Source: Desulfotomaculum nigrificans DSM 574 (lineage in GTDB: Bacteria; Bacillota; Desulfotomaculia; Desulfotomaculales; Desulfotomaculaceae). Taken from it: 64,000 nt of DNA. This document shows, in pieces, positions 8,684 through 17,047 of this stretch. A program made the translations under genes and the position numbers. Below the pieces are notes generated by a model. It made no database searches and was not told the origin of the DNA. It saw only the letters and a program-made list of their open reading frames with translations. The stretch covers positions 1,056,257 to 1,120,256 of the forward strand of contig NZ_KI912183.1 of the NCBI RefSeq assembly GCF_000189755.2, given 5' to 3'. Position 1 is the stretch's first letter; every line of letters starts with the position of its first letter.

Positions 8684-9130
8684 ATGGCTGAGCAATCCAA
8701 ATTAGATGTAATTAAAGAATATGGCGGAACTGCTTATGGCCCTGAATACGGTGCCTGGGCAGACCTGCAATATGAGGATGAAAACGGCAATGATATGACC
8801 CGCACCACCATGATGCTGGTAAACCCTGTCTGGACCGAGCCACTGGAAAAGGCTGATGGGGAATATTTTACCAACTGGGCCTATGACCCCGAGTTGGACA
8901 TGTATTTTCTGTTAATCAAGTGGCAAAATGGAGTACGGTTACCCATTGCCTTTAAAAAAGATGAGGGCGGTAAAATGCTCTTTGACAATTACGTGAAAAT
9001 TCCCTTTGACGTGATGGTGTCTAATAAGAAGATGTCCGGTAACATCGAGCAGGATGATACCTTAAGAATGAGAGTACTGTGGGATGTCAAGTTCAGCAAA
9101 GCCAAAAATGCCAATTGGCCGGAGGATTAA
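8684..9130 (+). CDS. Hypothetical acidic soluble protein, 148 aa
   Basis: Starts MAEQSKLDVIKEYGG with AGGAGG eight bases upstream of the ATG, so the start is firm. The sequence is acidic and aromatic-rich (YFTNWAYDPELDMYFLLIKW), mostly predicted beta, with no membrane segment, signal peptide or cysteine. I do not recognise the family. It is monocistronic, divergent from moxR, and ends against the intron-remnant hairpins at 9133. The good ribosome binding site and normal codon use argue it is expressed. Confidence 0.75.
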   Translation: MAEQSKLDVIKEYGGTAYGPEYGAWADLQYEDENGNDMTRTTMMLVNPVWTEPLEKADGEYFTNWAYDPELDMYFLLIKWQNGVRLPIAFKKDEGGKMLFDNYVKIPFDVMVSNKKMSGNIEQDDTLRMRVLWDVKFSKAKNANWPED

Positions 9131-9132
9131 TA

Positions 9133-9213
9133 ATCGAGTAGAGTAACGCCGTAGTATTTGCTACGGCGTTAGTTCTCTCACGAAACCGTACGTACGGGCC
9201 TCGTATACGGCTC
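9133..9213 (-). mobile_element. Group II intron 3' remnant (domain V and VI hairpins)
   Basis: On the minus strand, 9213-9182 folds as a domain V: GAGCCGTA pairs with TACGGTTTC, TACG pairs with CGTA across a 5-nt loop, and a two-base CG bulge lies on the 3' side. The AGC catalytic triad is at the base. It is followed at once by a long stem (9179-9138) like domain VI: GAGAG...CTCT outside, and an 11-bp stem CTACGGCGTTA inside. The likely 3' splice end is ...CTCGAT at 9133. No reverse transcriptase ORF or 5' domains remain in the roughly 85 bases before addA, so only the tail of an intron is left. The loop is not a GNRA tetraloop, a weakness. The domain VI stem may now serve as terminator for the converging genes. 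Confidence 0.5.
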
Positions 9214-9296
9214 TTAATAAACCTAAGTGGCGGAATTTCGCCATCTTCTCATAGAGATTTTCAAGAATTCCCCTCTATAGCCACGCCTTCGCTTTT

Positions 9297-12200
9297 TTAT
9301 AAATTAAGGATCTCTCCATTTTCAAAAAGGTAAATTACCCGCTCCTTAACTCGGCGGCCTAGAATATCCTCCACCGCCCGGGTGTAGAGGTTCATTTGTC
9401 CCCGGTAACGATCAACCGGCGACTGCTGGCCCGGCCACACTTTATCCGACTTATAGTCAATCAGCAACAAACCATCCCCCTCGTCCACCAGGCAGTCAAT
9501 AACCCCCTGTACTAGCACCAGCTCATCTCTACCCGCCTGGGAAGATAAATCAGGATAAACCTCTATGGCCGGCAGAGTTAAACTAAAGGGCAATTCCCGC
9601 TTTACTTTGGGTGCTTGCAGCACCCGCCGACCAATGGGACTGGTAAAGAATTTGATAATCAGTCGGGGGTCAATGACCGCGGCCTGCTCCGGAGTTAATA
9701 TTTCTTTCTGGATGAGCTGCTGCAGCAAACTATCAATCTTTTCTTCATCGGGCACACCGTCCAGGGGGATGTGCTGCATCACCAGGTGGATGGCCGAGCC
9801 CCTTTCGGCGGCGGTTAATCCCTGGTGCTGCTGCAAAAAGCGGGGCCGGGTGGTGAGCACAGGCCGGTGGAACTCATTATCTTCCTCCTGGTTGGCCTCT
9901 AAATCAAACCGGCGTTTAATTTCTGTAACCGCTACTTTGGCCGGCCTGGCGGTAACCTCAGACCAGGGATAACGCCAGCCTAGCCGCCGGTCAATCTCAG
10001 TCAAATAACCGTTGTCCGCCAGCGGCTCCATTTTTCGCACGTGCGCCAGCCACTCGCTGTAGGCATCCTGGCCTGCCACCGCCTTGCCCTGCATGTCAGC
10101 CATATTAACCACCTGCACCGACCAGGATGAAGCATCCGTGGCCACTTGCTGAACCGGCTCAGCCTCACAGCCGGCCAGTTTCAACAGTTCCCGGCCCGCC
10201 CGGTGCCGGGCCACCGCCGGACATAACCAGTCCAGACAGGTTTTGGCACTTAGCAGGTCACCATCCGGCAGGGGCCAGTTCGGGTGATTAACCGGACCGC
10301 ACCACTTCTCCAGCGATTTGGCTAAATCCCGTACCGAGCCTACCAGAATTAATTTTTCCCTGGCCCGGGTTAAAGCCACATAAAGTACCCGCATTTCTTC
10401 CGCCACCGATTCCCTTTTAATCCGCTGCCTGATCAAAAGCTTGGGCAGACTGGGATAGGAAACCCTGGCAGCCAGATCAATAATTTGTGGGCCTACACCC
10501 ATTTCTTTATGCATTAGCATATCCTTGGTTAAATCCCGCAGATTAAACTGCTTGCCCAACCCGGCCACAAAAACCACCGGAAACTCCAAGCCTTTACTTT
10601 TATGGATACTCATGATGCGCACCACATCTTCGTTCTCACTTAAGGACCTGGCTGAGCCTAGATCACTACCGGTATCCCGCAGTCGCTCCACAAAGCGGAG
10701 AAAACGGAATAAGCCCCGCAGGGAAGTACCTTCATATTGTTTGGCCCGGTGGTAAAGCACCCTTAAATTGGCCTGCCGCTGGGTACCACCCACCATCCCC
10801 CCCACATAATCGTAGTAACCGGTTTCCCGGTATAGGGTCCAGATTAAATCAGCCAGGGGACCCCGCCGGGCCTGGGTACGCCAGCGGGCCAAGTTCTCCA
10901 GAAAGCTGGCTAAAACATGGGAAACCTCACCCAAGTTGCTGCCAGCCGCCGTCCGTACCGCGTCATAAAAGTCCCCCGCCGGGGCGCACAGCCGTATCGC
11001 CGCCAGGTCGGCAGCCTTAAGTCCCACCATCGGTGATCGTAACACAGCGGCCAGGGGTACGTCCTGCCTGGGGTTGTCAATCACCTTTAACAGGGATAAG
11101 AAAGTTTCCACTTCAATGGCCTCAAAATAGCCGGTACTTAAATCAGCATAGGTGGGAATGCCCAGGGACCGCAATTCCTCCAGGAAGGTGTTGGCCCGGC
11201 CGGTGGTGGCTCGCAACAAAATGACTATATCCCGATAGGTTACCGGCCGGTAACAACCGGCATGTTTATCCCATACCTTTAATGGGGGCCCGGGGCGATC
11301 AGCAGTGCCCTTTACCATTTCTAATATACGCCGGCCCACTAACCTGGCTTCTGCCTGGTCAGCATCCAATTCTTCCAGCTCTTCATCCGGCGGTGAGCCC
11401 TCGCTATCTTCCTGGGACTCCACCGCCGTGACCTCCGGCTCCTTGCGGTCAATTAGATACAGCTCCACCGGTTCCTCGGCTGCCCCGTCCTCCCGGGGTG
11501 GGAAGTCTGCCCCGTACCTTAACTCGGCGGCTGCATCATAATCCACCTCCCCGGCCCCTCTGGTCATGATCTGCCGGAACACGAAGTTAACTGCATTGAC
11601 CACACCCGAGCGGCTGCGGAAATTCTTGGTTAGATCCACCCGGCAGCCGGCACCATTCTCCGGTACCCCATACTGCTGATACTTGCTGAGAAACAATCCT
11701 GGTTCGGCCAGACGGAACCGATAGATACTCTGCTTTACATCCCCCACCATAAAGCGGTTATGTGGTTTGGCCACCAGCTGCAGGATGGTTTCCTGCACCC
11801 CGTTAATATCCTGGTACTCATCCACCAGCACTTCCGCAAACTGCTCCTGCAACTCCCGAGCCACCGGCGAGGGCACCAGTTGTCCCGGTTTACTTTCCTC
11901 ATCCAGCAATATGGCCAGGCAGTAATGTTCCAAATCGGCGAAGTCCACCAAACCCTTGGCCTGCTTTTTCTGCCGGTACAAGTCCATAAAATCAATGGTC
12001 AGCTGGGCCAATTCCTGAATCAGGGGGGCCAGACTACGTAAATCTCTCAGAATTAATTCCGCATCGGCATAAAAATAGGTGGCCGCAATCTCTTTCACTC
12101 GCTCTTTGGCCTTGTCCCGCAGGCCCTTGACCCGTTCCTTGAGTGCTTCATCAATCTCCCCTTTGCAGGGTTTCAGTTTACCCCATTTGAGATCAGCGAA

Positions 12201-13028
12201 GGACAGGTACATCTTGTCCCAGGTATCCCCGCAGCAATCCCGCAGGGATTGGATGTTCACTATATCAGCAGCCAGTGTAGCGCTGTAGGGTTCCGGCCCG
12301 CCAGGCTGCCGGGCCAGCAGGGCTGCTTGTTTCAGCATACCCAACACCCCATCCAGCTCCTGACCGATGTATTCTTTAACCTGATTAATCCAGGGTAGGT
12401 CGTCCAGGGTCTGCTCCTGGGGTATGGCAAAACCATCAGCCAGTCCGCTGAGCCAGTGCTTGGGCCAGGGGTGGCTGCCTGAGAAACGGTACAGTTCCAG
12501 CACCAAATCCTGTAGTTTGGCATCATCCCTGGGACCCCCGTAGGCATCCACCAGAGTGGTGAAGGTGGTATTATCGCTGTTGTACCGTTGTTCAAAGAGT
12601 TCCTCCAGCACTTCCAGCCGCAGTAGTTCCGCCTCCACTTCGTCTGCCACCCGGAAGCTCGGGTCTAAATCCAGTTGATAAAAATAGCGTCGTAACAGGT
12701 CCAGACAAAAGGAATGCAGCGTGGTGATGGAGGCCCGGTTTAATAGAGCCAGCTGACGGGACAGGTGCCCAGAGCGGGGATTGGCATTTAATGCTTTACT
12801 TAAGGCCAGGCCGATGCGTTCCCGCATTTCCGCCGCCGCGGCATTGGTGAAGGTCACCACCAACAGCTTGTCAATCTCCACCGGGTTTACCGGATCGGTT
12901 ATCATACGAATAATCCGCTCCACCAGCACCGCTGTCTTGCCTGCCCCGGCGGCGGCGGCCACCAGTAAATTCCGGCCCCTGGTTTCGATGGCAGCCAGCT
13001 GCTCCTTGGTCCATTTGGGGTCACTCAT
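9297..13028 (-). CDS. addA: ATP-dependent helicase/nuclease subunit A
   Basis: 1243 aa, normal for AddA. UvrD-type helicase motifs are present: KWTKEQLAAIETRG (Q motif), AAAAGAGKTAVL (Walker A, residues 24-35), VLVDEYQDIN (motif II), MVGDVKQSIYRFR (motif III) and VMSIHKSKGLEFPVVFV-like motif V region (RIMSIHKSKGLEFPVVF). The C-terminal nuclease domain carries LLIDYKSDKV, the D-Y-K nuclease core. With AddB it processes double-strand breaks for RecA-dependent repair. The start overlaps the addB stop (ATGA), so the pair is translationally coupled. The gene ends beside the group II intron remnant. Confidence 0.96.
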   Translation of the reverse strand: MSDPKWTKEQLAAIETRGRNLLVAAAAGAGKTAVLVERIIRMITDPVNPVEIDKLLVVTFTNAAAAEMRERIGLALSKALNANPRSGHLSRQLALLNRASITTLHSFCLDLLRRYFYQLDLDPSFRVADEVEAELLRLEVLEELFEQRYNSDNTTFTTLVDAYGGPRDDAKLQDLVLELYRFSGSHPWPKHWLSGLADGFAIPQEQTLDDLPWINQVKEYIGQELDGVLGMLKQAALLARQPGGPEPYSATLAADIVNIQSLRDCCGDTWDKMYLSFADLKWGKLKPCKGEIDEALKERVKGLRDKAKERVKEIAATYFYADAELILRDLRSLAPLIQELAQLTIDFMDLYRQKKQAKGLVDFADLEHYCLAILLDEESKPGQLVPSPVARELQEQFAEVLVDEYQDINGVQETILQLVAKPHNRFMVGDVKQSIYRFRLAEPGLFLSKYQQYGVPENGAGCRVDLTKNFRSRSGVVNAVNFVFRQIMTRGAGEVDYDAAAELRYGADFPPREDGAAEEPVELYLIDRKEPEVTAVESQEDSEGSPPDEELEELDADQAEARLVGRRILEMVKGTADRPGPPLKVWDKHAGCYRPVTYRDIVILLRATTGRANTFLEELRSLGIPTYADLSTGYFEAIEVETFLSLLKVIDNPRQDVPLAAVLRSPMVGLKAADLAAIRLCAPAGDFYDAVRTAAGSNLGEVSHVLASFLENLARWRTQARRGPLADLIWTLYRETGYYDYVGGMVGGTQRQANLRVLYHRAKQYEGTSLRGLFRFLRFVERLRDTGSDLGSARSLSENEDVVRIMSIHKSKGLEFPVVFVAGLGKQFNLRDLTKDMLMHKEMGVGPQIIDLAARVSYPSLPKLLIRQRIKRESVAEEMRVLYVALTRAREKLILVGSVRDLAKSLEKWCGPVNHPNWPLPDGDLLSAKTCLDWLCPAVARHRAGRELLKLAGCEAEPVQQVATDASSWSVQVVNMADMQGKAVAGQDAYSEWLAHVRKMEPLADNGYLTEIDRRLGWRYPWSEVTARPAKVAVTEIKRRFDLEANQEEDNEFHRPVLTTRPRFLQQHQGLTAAERGSAIHLVMQHIPLDGVPDEEKIDSLLQQLIQKEILTPEQAAVIDPRLIIKFFTSPIGRRVLQAPKVKRELPFSLTLPAIEVYPDLSSQAGRDELVLVQGVIDCLVDEGDGLLLIDYKSDKVWPGQQSPVDRYRGQMNLYTRAVEDILGRRVKERVIYLFENGEILNL

Positions 13029-16000
13029 GCTTTATCACCACCCAGTACTTCCTTGATTAAGGACCAGATAACCTGGTCATCCTGGTCCGTCAGCAGTCTA
13101 AACAAGTTGTCCTCCAGCAGCGGGTCAAACTGGCATACCGGTTTAAAAATGCAGAACCGACAGGCCTTGTCTTTACCCCGCTGGTAAGGACTTATGGCAA
13201 TCTCCCCGTTCATCATCCGTTGCCCAATGTCCTTTAACTTAGCTTCCAGGTACCTTCGTAAAAGAGCAAACTGTTCTCCGCTAATGACCCGGGAGTTGGC
13301 ATAAAACTCACCCTGCTTATTTAACCCCACCGGCAACAGTTCCGAGTAGCCTTTAATTTGGTTGTCCATCCGACCAATGATCAAGGGGTCAGCCAAGAGC
13401 AAACCCTTCATTTTTAACTTTTTAAGTAGGTTCTGTTCGGCTTGTTCCATAGTCAAGGGGCCAGAACTGCTAACCAGCGGATCCTTAACAGTAAAGTACA
13501 ACATTCCGGCGGGTAAAGCCGGCTGCTTTACCAATTGATGGGCATAACGCAGGGCTACATCAAGATAAGTCAGCAGTTGCAGCCGCAAACCATGATAGAT
13601 GTCAGCCAGTTTAAGTTCCGTCTCGCCGGACTTATAGTCAATGATATTCAGGTATTGTTGGCCCCCTTCACAGGCGGCATCGATGCGGTCAATGCGCCCC
13701 ACCAGTTCCATGCTGCCACCGCCGGCCAAATCAAAGGTCACCGGGGGTAGTTCACCGGGTACACCAAAGCCAATTTCCAGCGCCACCGGTCGGAAACTGC
13801 CCCGGCGGGCATGCTCGGTCAGAGTCAGTACTGCCCGTTCCACAATCCTTCTTAATTTATTAATCAGGTAACGATGCCGGGCGGAGCTAAGCAGGATTTC
13901 ATTTTGCAACCGGGGGGCTAATTCGTTGACAATTTCCCCGGCCATGGTAACAGCTTCCGTTCTGGTTAGGGCAGCCCAGTCCCGGCCCTGCTCCTGCAGG
14001 CGATGGGTAAATAATTTAAGCGCCGCATGGAAAAATTGTCCTAAATCAGGGGCGGCCAATTTAAAGGTATCCCGCTCTTGCAACCTTAGACCATGGGATA
14101 GAAAATGAGCAAAGGGGCAGCTGGTGAACTTTTCTAACCGGGACACACTGGCCCTTAATTTGCTGCCGTAAAGTTTCCGCCCGATGCCACTGGGCAGCGG
14201 TGCCTCCTGATTAACATGCTCCAGCCCCGCCAGCACCCGCCGACATTGCCCCCTTAGCTCCGGCTGCCGGGCAAACCAGGTATACACATCCTGCCACATG
14301 GGATCCACCGGTCGACCAGCCTTAACTTCCCTGAGCATGGCAGCCAAATATGATAGGCTGCGATCCCGGCTGGCAATGAAATCAATTTCCCTGCCCGGGT
14401 CCGGTGGTTCCACCTGAATTACCTGTTCCCTAAGGTTGGGCAGCAGTTCTTTTACCCGGGCAATAACCTGGGAGGTTACCAGGGCTTTACCCTCGTCATC
14501 GGCCTGGGGATAACTGAGCCACAGGAAATCACTGGCCCTGGTTAAAGCCACATAGATTAAATACTGTTCATCAAACAGCTTCCGCCTGGCCCCGGGAGCC
14601 AGGGTGATTCCCTGTTGCTTTAATAGTTCCCGTTCAAAATCCGAGAATAACCCATCTTCGCCGGGCCGGGCCGGCAGTACACCGTCACTAATGCCAAGCA
14701 CCAAGGCTGCCTTAACATTGGGGTTGCGGGATCGCTCCAGGGTACCCACCACAACCTGATCCAGGCCCGGCGGGATAATGCCCAGCCTTAGGCTTTCCAG
14801 GCCGGCCTCCAGCACCTGGGCGTATTCTTCCAGAGTAAGTTTTTCATCCCCCAGGGCCTCGACAATTTCATCCAGTAGCATAAGCACGTTGTTCCAGAGC
14901 TGGGCGTGTTCCCGGGCTTCAATTAACCGGCTCCGCTCCTCAGCTTCCCTGGCCCAGCGTTCCAACCGGCCGGGCACATCCAGGGAGGCCAGCAGTTCAA
15001 ACAAGGCGGTGGTAATATCCCGCACATTTTGGGCCCGGGCCACCGAGTCGGCAAAGCTTTTCAGGTGTGACACCGCCTGGTAACGAACCTGATTAATGGC
15101 GTTAAGTTCCCCGGTTTCTTGCTGGTATAACCGGTCCTCCTGCTCCAGGGTATAGTGCTTGCGGTAGGTCCAATCCCGGCCGTCAGTCCAGCGGGAGCCC
15201 CGGATGCCGTGGGCTAAAACATAATTCTCCAACTTGTCCACATCATCCCGCAGCACCGGCACCAGGTCGGTTTTTAGATAGCGAAAAACCGGATCATAGG
15301 CCCATTGCTGAATGACCACCTCCAGAGCACTACGCATCAGGTCCACCAGAGGGTGATGCAACACACTCCTCTTCTGATCAATGAATACCGGTATGCCATG
15401 ATCCTGAAAAACAGTGCTGATTAAATGGCTGTAATTGTCCAAGTCCCGCAGCATCACCACGATGTCTCGCCAGCGCAAACCATGGTCGCGGCACAGGCCA
15501 ATGATTTCCCGGGCCGCTGCCTCTACCTCGGCCCGGCGGTTAGCACAAGCCACCAGCTTAATGCCATCCGCCTGCTGGCAGACCTCGCCGGGACGTTGGA
15601 AGTAGTTTCGCTCCAGGTGAGCCACGGCGGGGTTATGGGCGAACCGGGGCGGTACCCGGTCAGCACTTTCCGGCATGCTTAAAAAGGTAGCGGGCTCGAT
15701 GGCCACCCGTAGTGAACTGGCCATTTCCCTAAGGTGGTGATAGGTCTCAACGGTGGGATAAAATACATCTGTTTCACTGCAGGAACCGTTGGCCAAGGCC
15801 GGGTCAAAGCACAGGGCCACATTGATCCGGTTTGCAGTGATCAGCAGCTTCTCAATGACCCCGTACTCCTGGGGGGTAAAGCCGGTAAAACCATCTATGT
15901 ATATTTCCGCCCCTTTAACTGAGGGGGAGTTATGCAAACGCTCGGCCAACAAATTAAGGTAGTCATCCGGGTCGGTAAAACGGCCGGCCAAAAACTCCTC

Positions 16001-16510
16001 CAGGTCACTGTACAGCAGGATTAAATCATTTAATTTATCCAACAAAGCGCTGTCCTGCCGGTTTTTTAACAGTTCGGCCTGTCCCCTCTGCAAGTCAGCC
16101 GGGGAGATACGGTAAAGTTTCAGTTCCGCCAGAGTGCCGGCCAAGCTATCGGCAAAGCCGGGCTGCTTGGCGGCCCGGTGAAATATCTTTAACTCCGATT
16201 TGCGCTGCTCCAATAAGCGCCGCAGTACCATCCGTTTGCCCAATTCACCGATATGGGCCCTGGCGGCTCCTCCCACCTCCTGCAGTACCCGGTAGGCCAG
16301 GCGGCGAAAGCTTAACACCTGAGCCCGCAGTATCCCCTTAAGTCCAGGGGTGCCGGCCAACATATACTCATACTGAAAAGTTGCCTGTTCCGGCACCAGC
16401 AGAATGATGGGTGCCCCCTCCTGGCTGCGCCGCAGTTCCTGACGTATTTCCTCCAGGTAGGTATGACTTTTGCCGCTGCCTGCGCGACCGATAATAAATC
16501 TAAGGCTCAT
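13025..16510 (-). CDS. addB: ATP-dependent helicase/deoxyribonuclease subunit B
   Basis: 1161 aa from the ATG at 16510. AAGGAGG six bases upstream sets this start; an in-frame codon 27 bases further upstream has no ribosome binding site. The N-terminus MSLRFIIGRAGSGKSHTYL holds the Walker A motif. The C-terminus has the nuclease core NIIDYKSGE and the four cysteines of the family's iron-sulfur cluster: one in FTSCPFAH (about residue 790) and three in CRFCIFKPVC (about residue 1115). It forms the AddAB complex with the downstream, overlapping addA. Confidence 0.96.
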   Translation of the reverse strand: MSLRFIIGRAGSGKSHTYLEEIRQELRRSQEGAPIILLVPEQATFQYEYMLAGTPGLKGILRAQVLSFRRLAYRVLQEVGGAARAHIGELGKRMVLRRLLEQRKSELKIFHRAAKQPGFADSLAGTLAELKLYRISPADLQRGQAELLKNRQDSALLDKLNDLILLYSDLEEFLAGRFTDPDDYLNLLAERLHNSPSVKGAEIYIDGFTGFTPQEYGVIEKLLITANRINVALCFDPALANGSCSETDVFYPTVETYHHLREMASSLRVAIEPATFLSMPESADRVPPRFAHNPAVAHLERNYFQRPGEVCQQADGIKLVACANRRAEVEAAAREIIGLCRDHGLRWRDIVVMLRDLDNYSHLISTVFQDHGIPVFIDQKRSVLHHPLVDLMRSALEVVIQQWAYDPVFRYLKTDLVPVLRDDVDKLENYVLAHGIRGSRWTDGRDWTYRKHYTLEQEDRLYQQETGELNAINQVRYQAVSHLKSFADSVARAQNVRDITTALFELLASLDVPGRLERWAREAEERSRLIEAREHAQLWNNVLMLLDEIVEALGDEKLTLEEYAQVLEAGLESLRLGIIPPGLDQVVVGTLERSRNPNVKAALVLGISDGVLPARPGEDGLFSDFERELLKQQGITLAPGARRKLFDEQYLIYVALTRASDFLWLSYPQADDEGKALVTSQVIARVKELLPNLREQVIQVEPPDPGREIDFIASRDRSLSYLAAMLREVKAGRPVDPMWQDVYTWFARQPELRGQCRRVLAGLEHVNQEAPLPSGIGRKLYGSKLRASVSRLEKFTSCPFAHFLSHGLRLQERDTFKLAAPDLGQFFHAALKLFTHRLQEQGRDWAALTRTEAVTMAGEIVNELAPRLQNEILLSSARHRYLINKLRRIVERAVLTLTEHARRGSFRPVALEIGFGVPGELPPVTFDLAGGGSMELVGRIDRIDAACEGGQQYLNIIDYKSGETELKLADIYHGLRLQLLTYLDVALRYAHQLVKQPALPAGMLYFTVKDPLVSSSGPLTMEQAEQNLLKKLKMKGLLLADPLIIGRMDNQIKGYSELLPVGLNKQGEFYANSRVISGEQFALLRRYLEAKLKDIGQRMMNGEIAISPYQRGKDKACRFCIFKPVCQFDPLLEDNLFRLLTDQDDQVIWSLIKEVLGGDKA

Positions 16511-16591
16511 GACAAACCTCCTTAATACAAGGTTCAATCACTAAATTTCTCACCTGATCTGGCAATCCCCTGCCGAAGATGGGTAATTTGT

Positions 16592-16620
16592 AACATTTGG
16601 CAAACCCTTTCCATACTATG
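16592..16620 (+). promoter_or_regulatory. Sigma-K-like promoter before two tiny ORFs
   Basis: AAC at 16592-16594, a 17-nt spacer, then CATACTATG at 16612-16620. This fits AC-N16/17-CATAnnnTA except for the last base. It is about 50 bases upstream of the first tiny ORF. Single-site consensus match only. Confidence 0.35.
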
Positions 16621-16666
16621 GAGCAAGGGGCAAATGATGGTGCCTAATCTGACAAGAAAAGGGGGT

Positions 16667-16780
16667 ATGCAATGGACGGTTACTATGGCTATGGAAACTT
16701 TATTTATTATTTTCCTGGTTTTAGTGCTCCTGGTCTTCGGCGGTAGTTACCGGGCTATAGTAAATAATCCTGTGAATTAA
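16667..16780 (+). CDS. Possible tiny hydrophobic protein (YjcZ-like?), 37 aa
   Basis: The frame from the ATG at 16667 gives a 37-residue peptide with one membrane segment (TLFIIFLVLVLLVFGG). GGGGG is too close to this ATG but well placed for an ATG five bases later, in another frame, which gives a 24-residue MDGYYGYGNF... peptide. A glycine/tyrosine start followed by a hydrophobic segment is what YjcZ-type sporulation peptides look like, so the two frames may be one gene broken by a frameshift or sequencing error. It sits downstream of a sigma-K-like site and just upstream of a second tiny ORF. Confidence 0.3.
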   Translation: MQWTVTMAMETLFIIFLVLVLLVFGGSYRAIVNNPVN

Positions 16781-16796
16781 CTGGAGGGTGTTGATA

Positions 16797-16883
16797 TTGT
16801 CCTGGTTACGCTGGGCCCGTTGGTTGAGAAGTATGCAGCAAACCATCGGGAACCTTTGGAGACGTTTGACCGGTAAATTTTAA
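16797..16883 (+). CDS. Tiny Trp/Arg-rich cationic peptide, 28 aa
   Basis: Starts at TTG with GGAGG nine bases upstream. The product begins MSWLRWARWLRSMQQ and ends NLWRRLTGKF. It has four Trp and six Arg/Lys, with no acidic residue. Trp and Arg recur every three residues at the N-terminus, so a helix would be strongly amphipathic and would lie on a membrane surface, as SpoVM and many antimicrobial or toxin-like peptides do. It follows the 37-aa ORF by 16 bases and is closed by a hairpin right after its stop. Too short for statistics; the ribosome binding site, terminator and composition are the support. Confidence 0.4.
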   Translation: MSWLRWARWLRSMQQTIGNLWRRLTGKF

Positions 16884-16912
16884 GCAGCCGGGGGGTTTCC
16901 CCGGCTACTTTG
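16884..16912 (+). terminator. Terminator after the tiny ORFs
   Basis: AGCCGGGG-GGTTT-CCCCGGCT stem directly after the stop codon, followed by a weak ACTTTGTT tract. Confidence 0.6.
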
Positions 16913-17047
16913 TTCATGCCATCATTTAATGGTAAGTGGTTAATTTTATACAAGTTGATGAGTAATTAATTACCACCTGACAACCTAACACCGTTCTTCC
17001 CGCCGCAGCATATTACAAAATATAAATTAAACTCGGGGGAAGGACAG

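Noticed and set aside
9133-9240. Peptide frame reading through the intron remnant (KMAKFRHLGLLRAVYEA...)
   Set aside because: It coincides with the domain V/VI hairpins, whose base pairing explains the sequence better, and it has no start signal.
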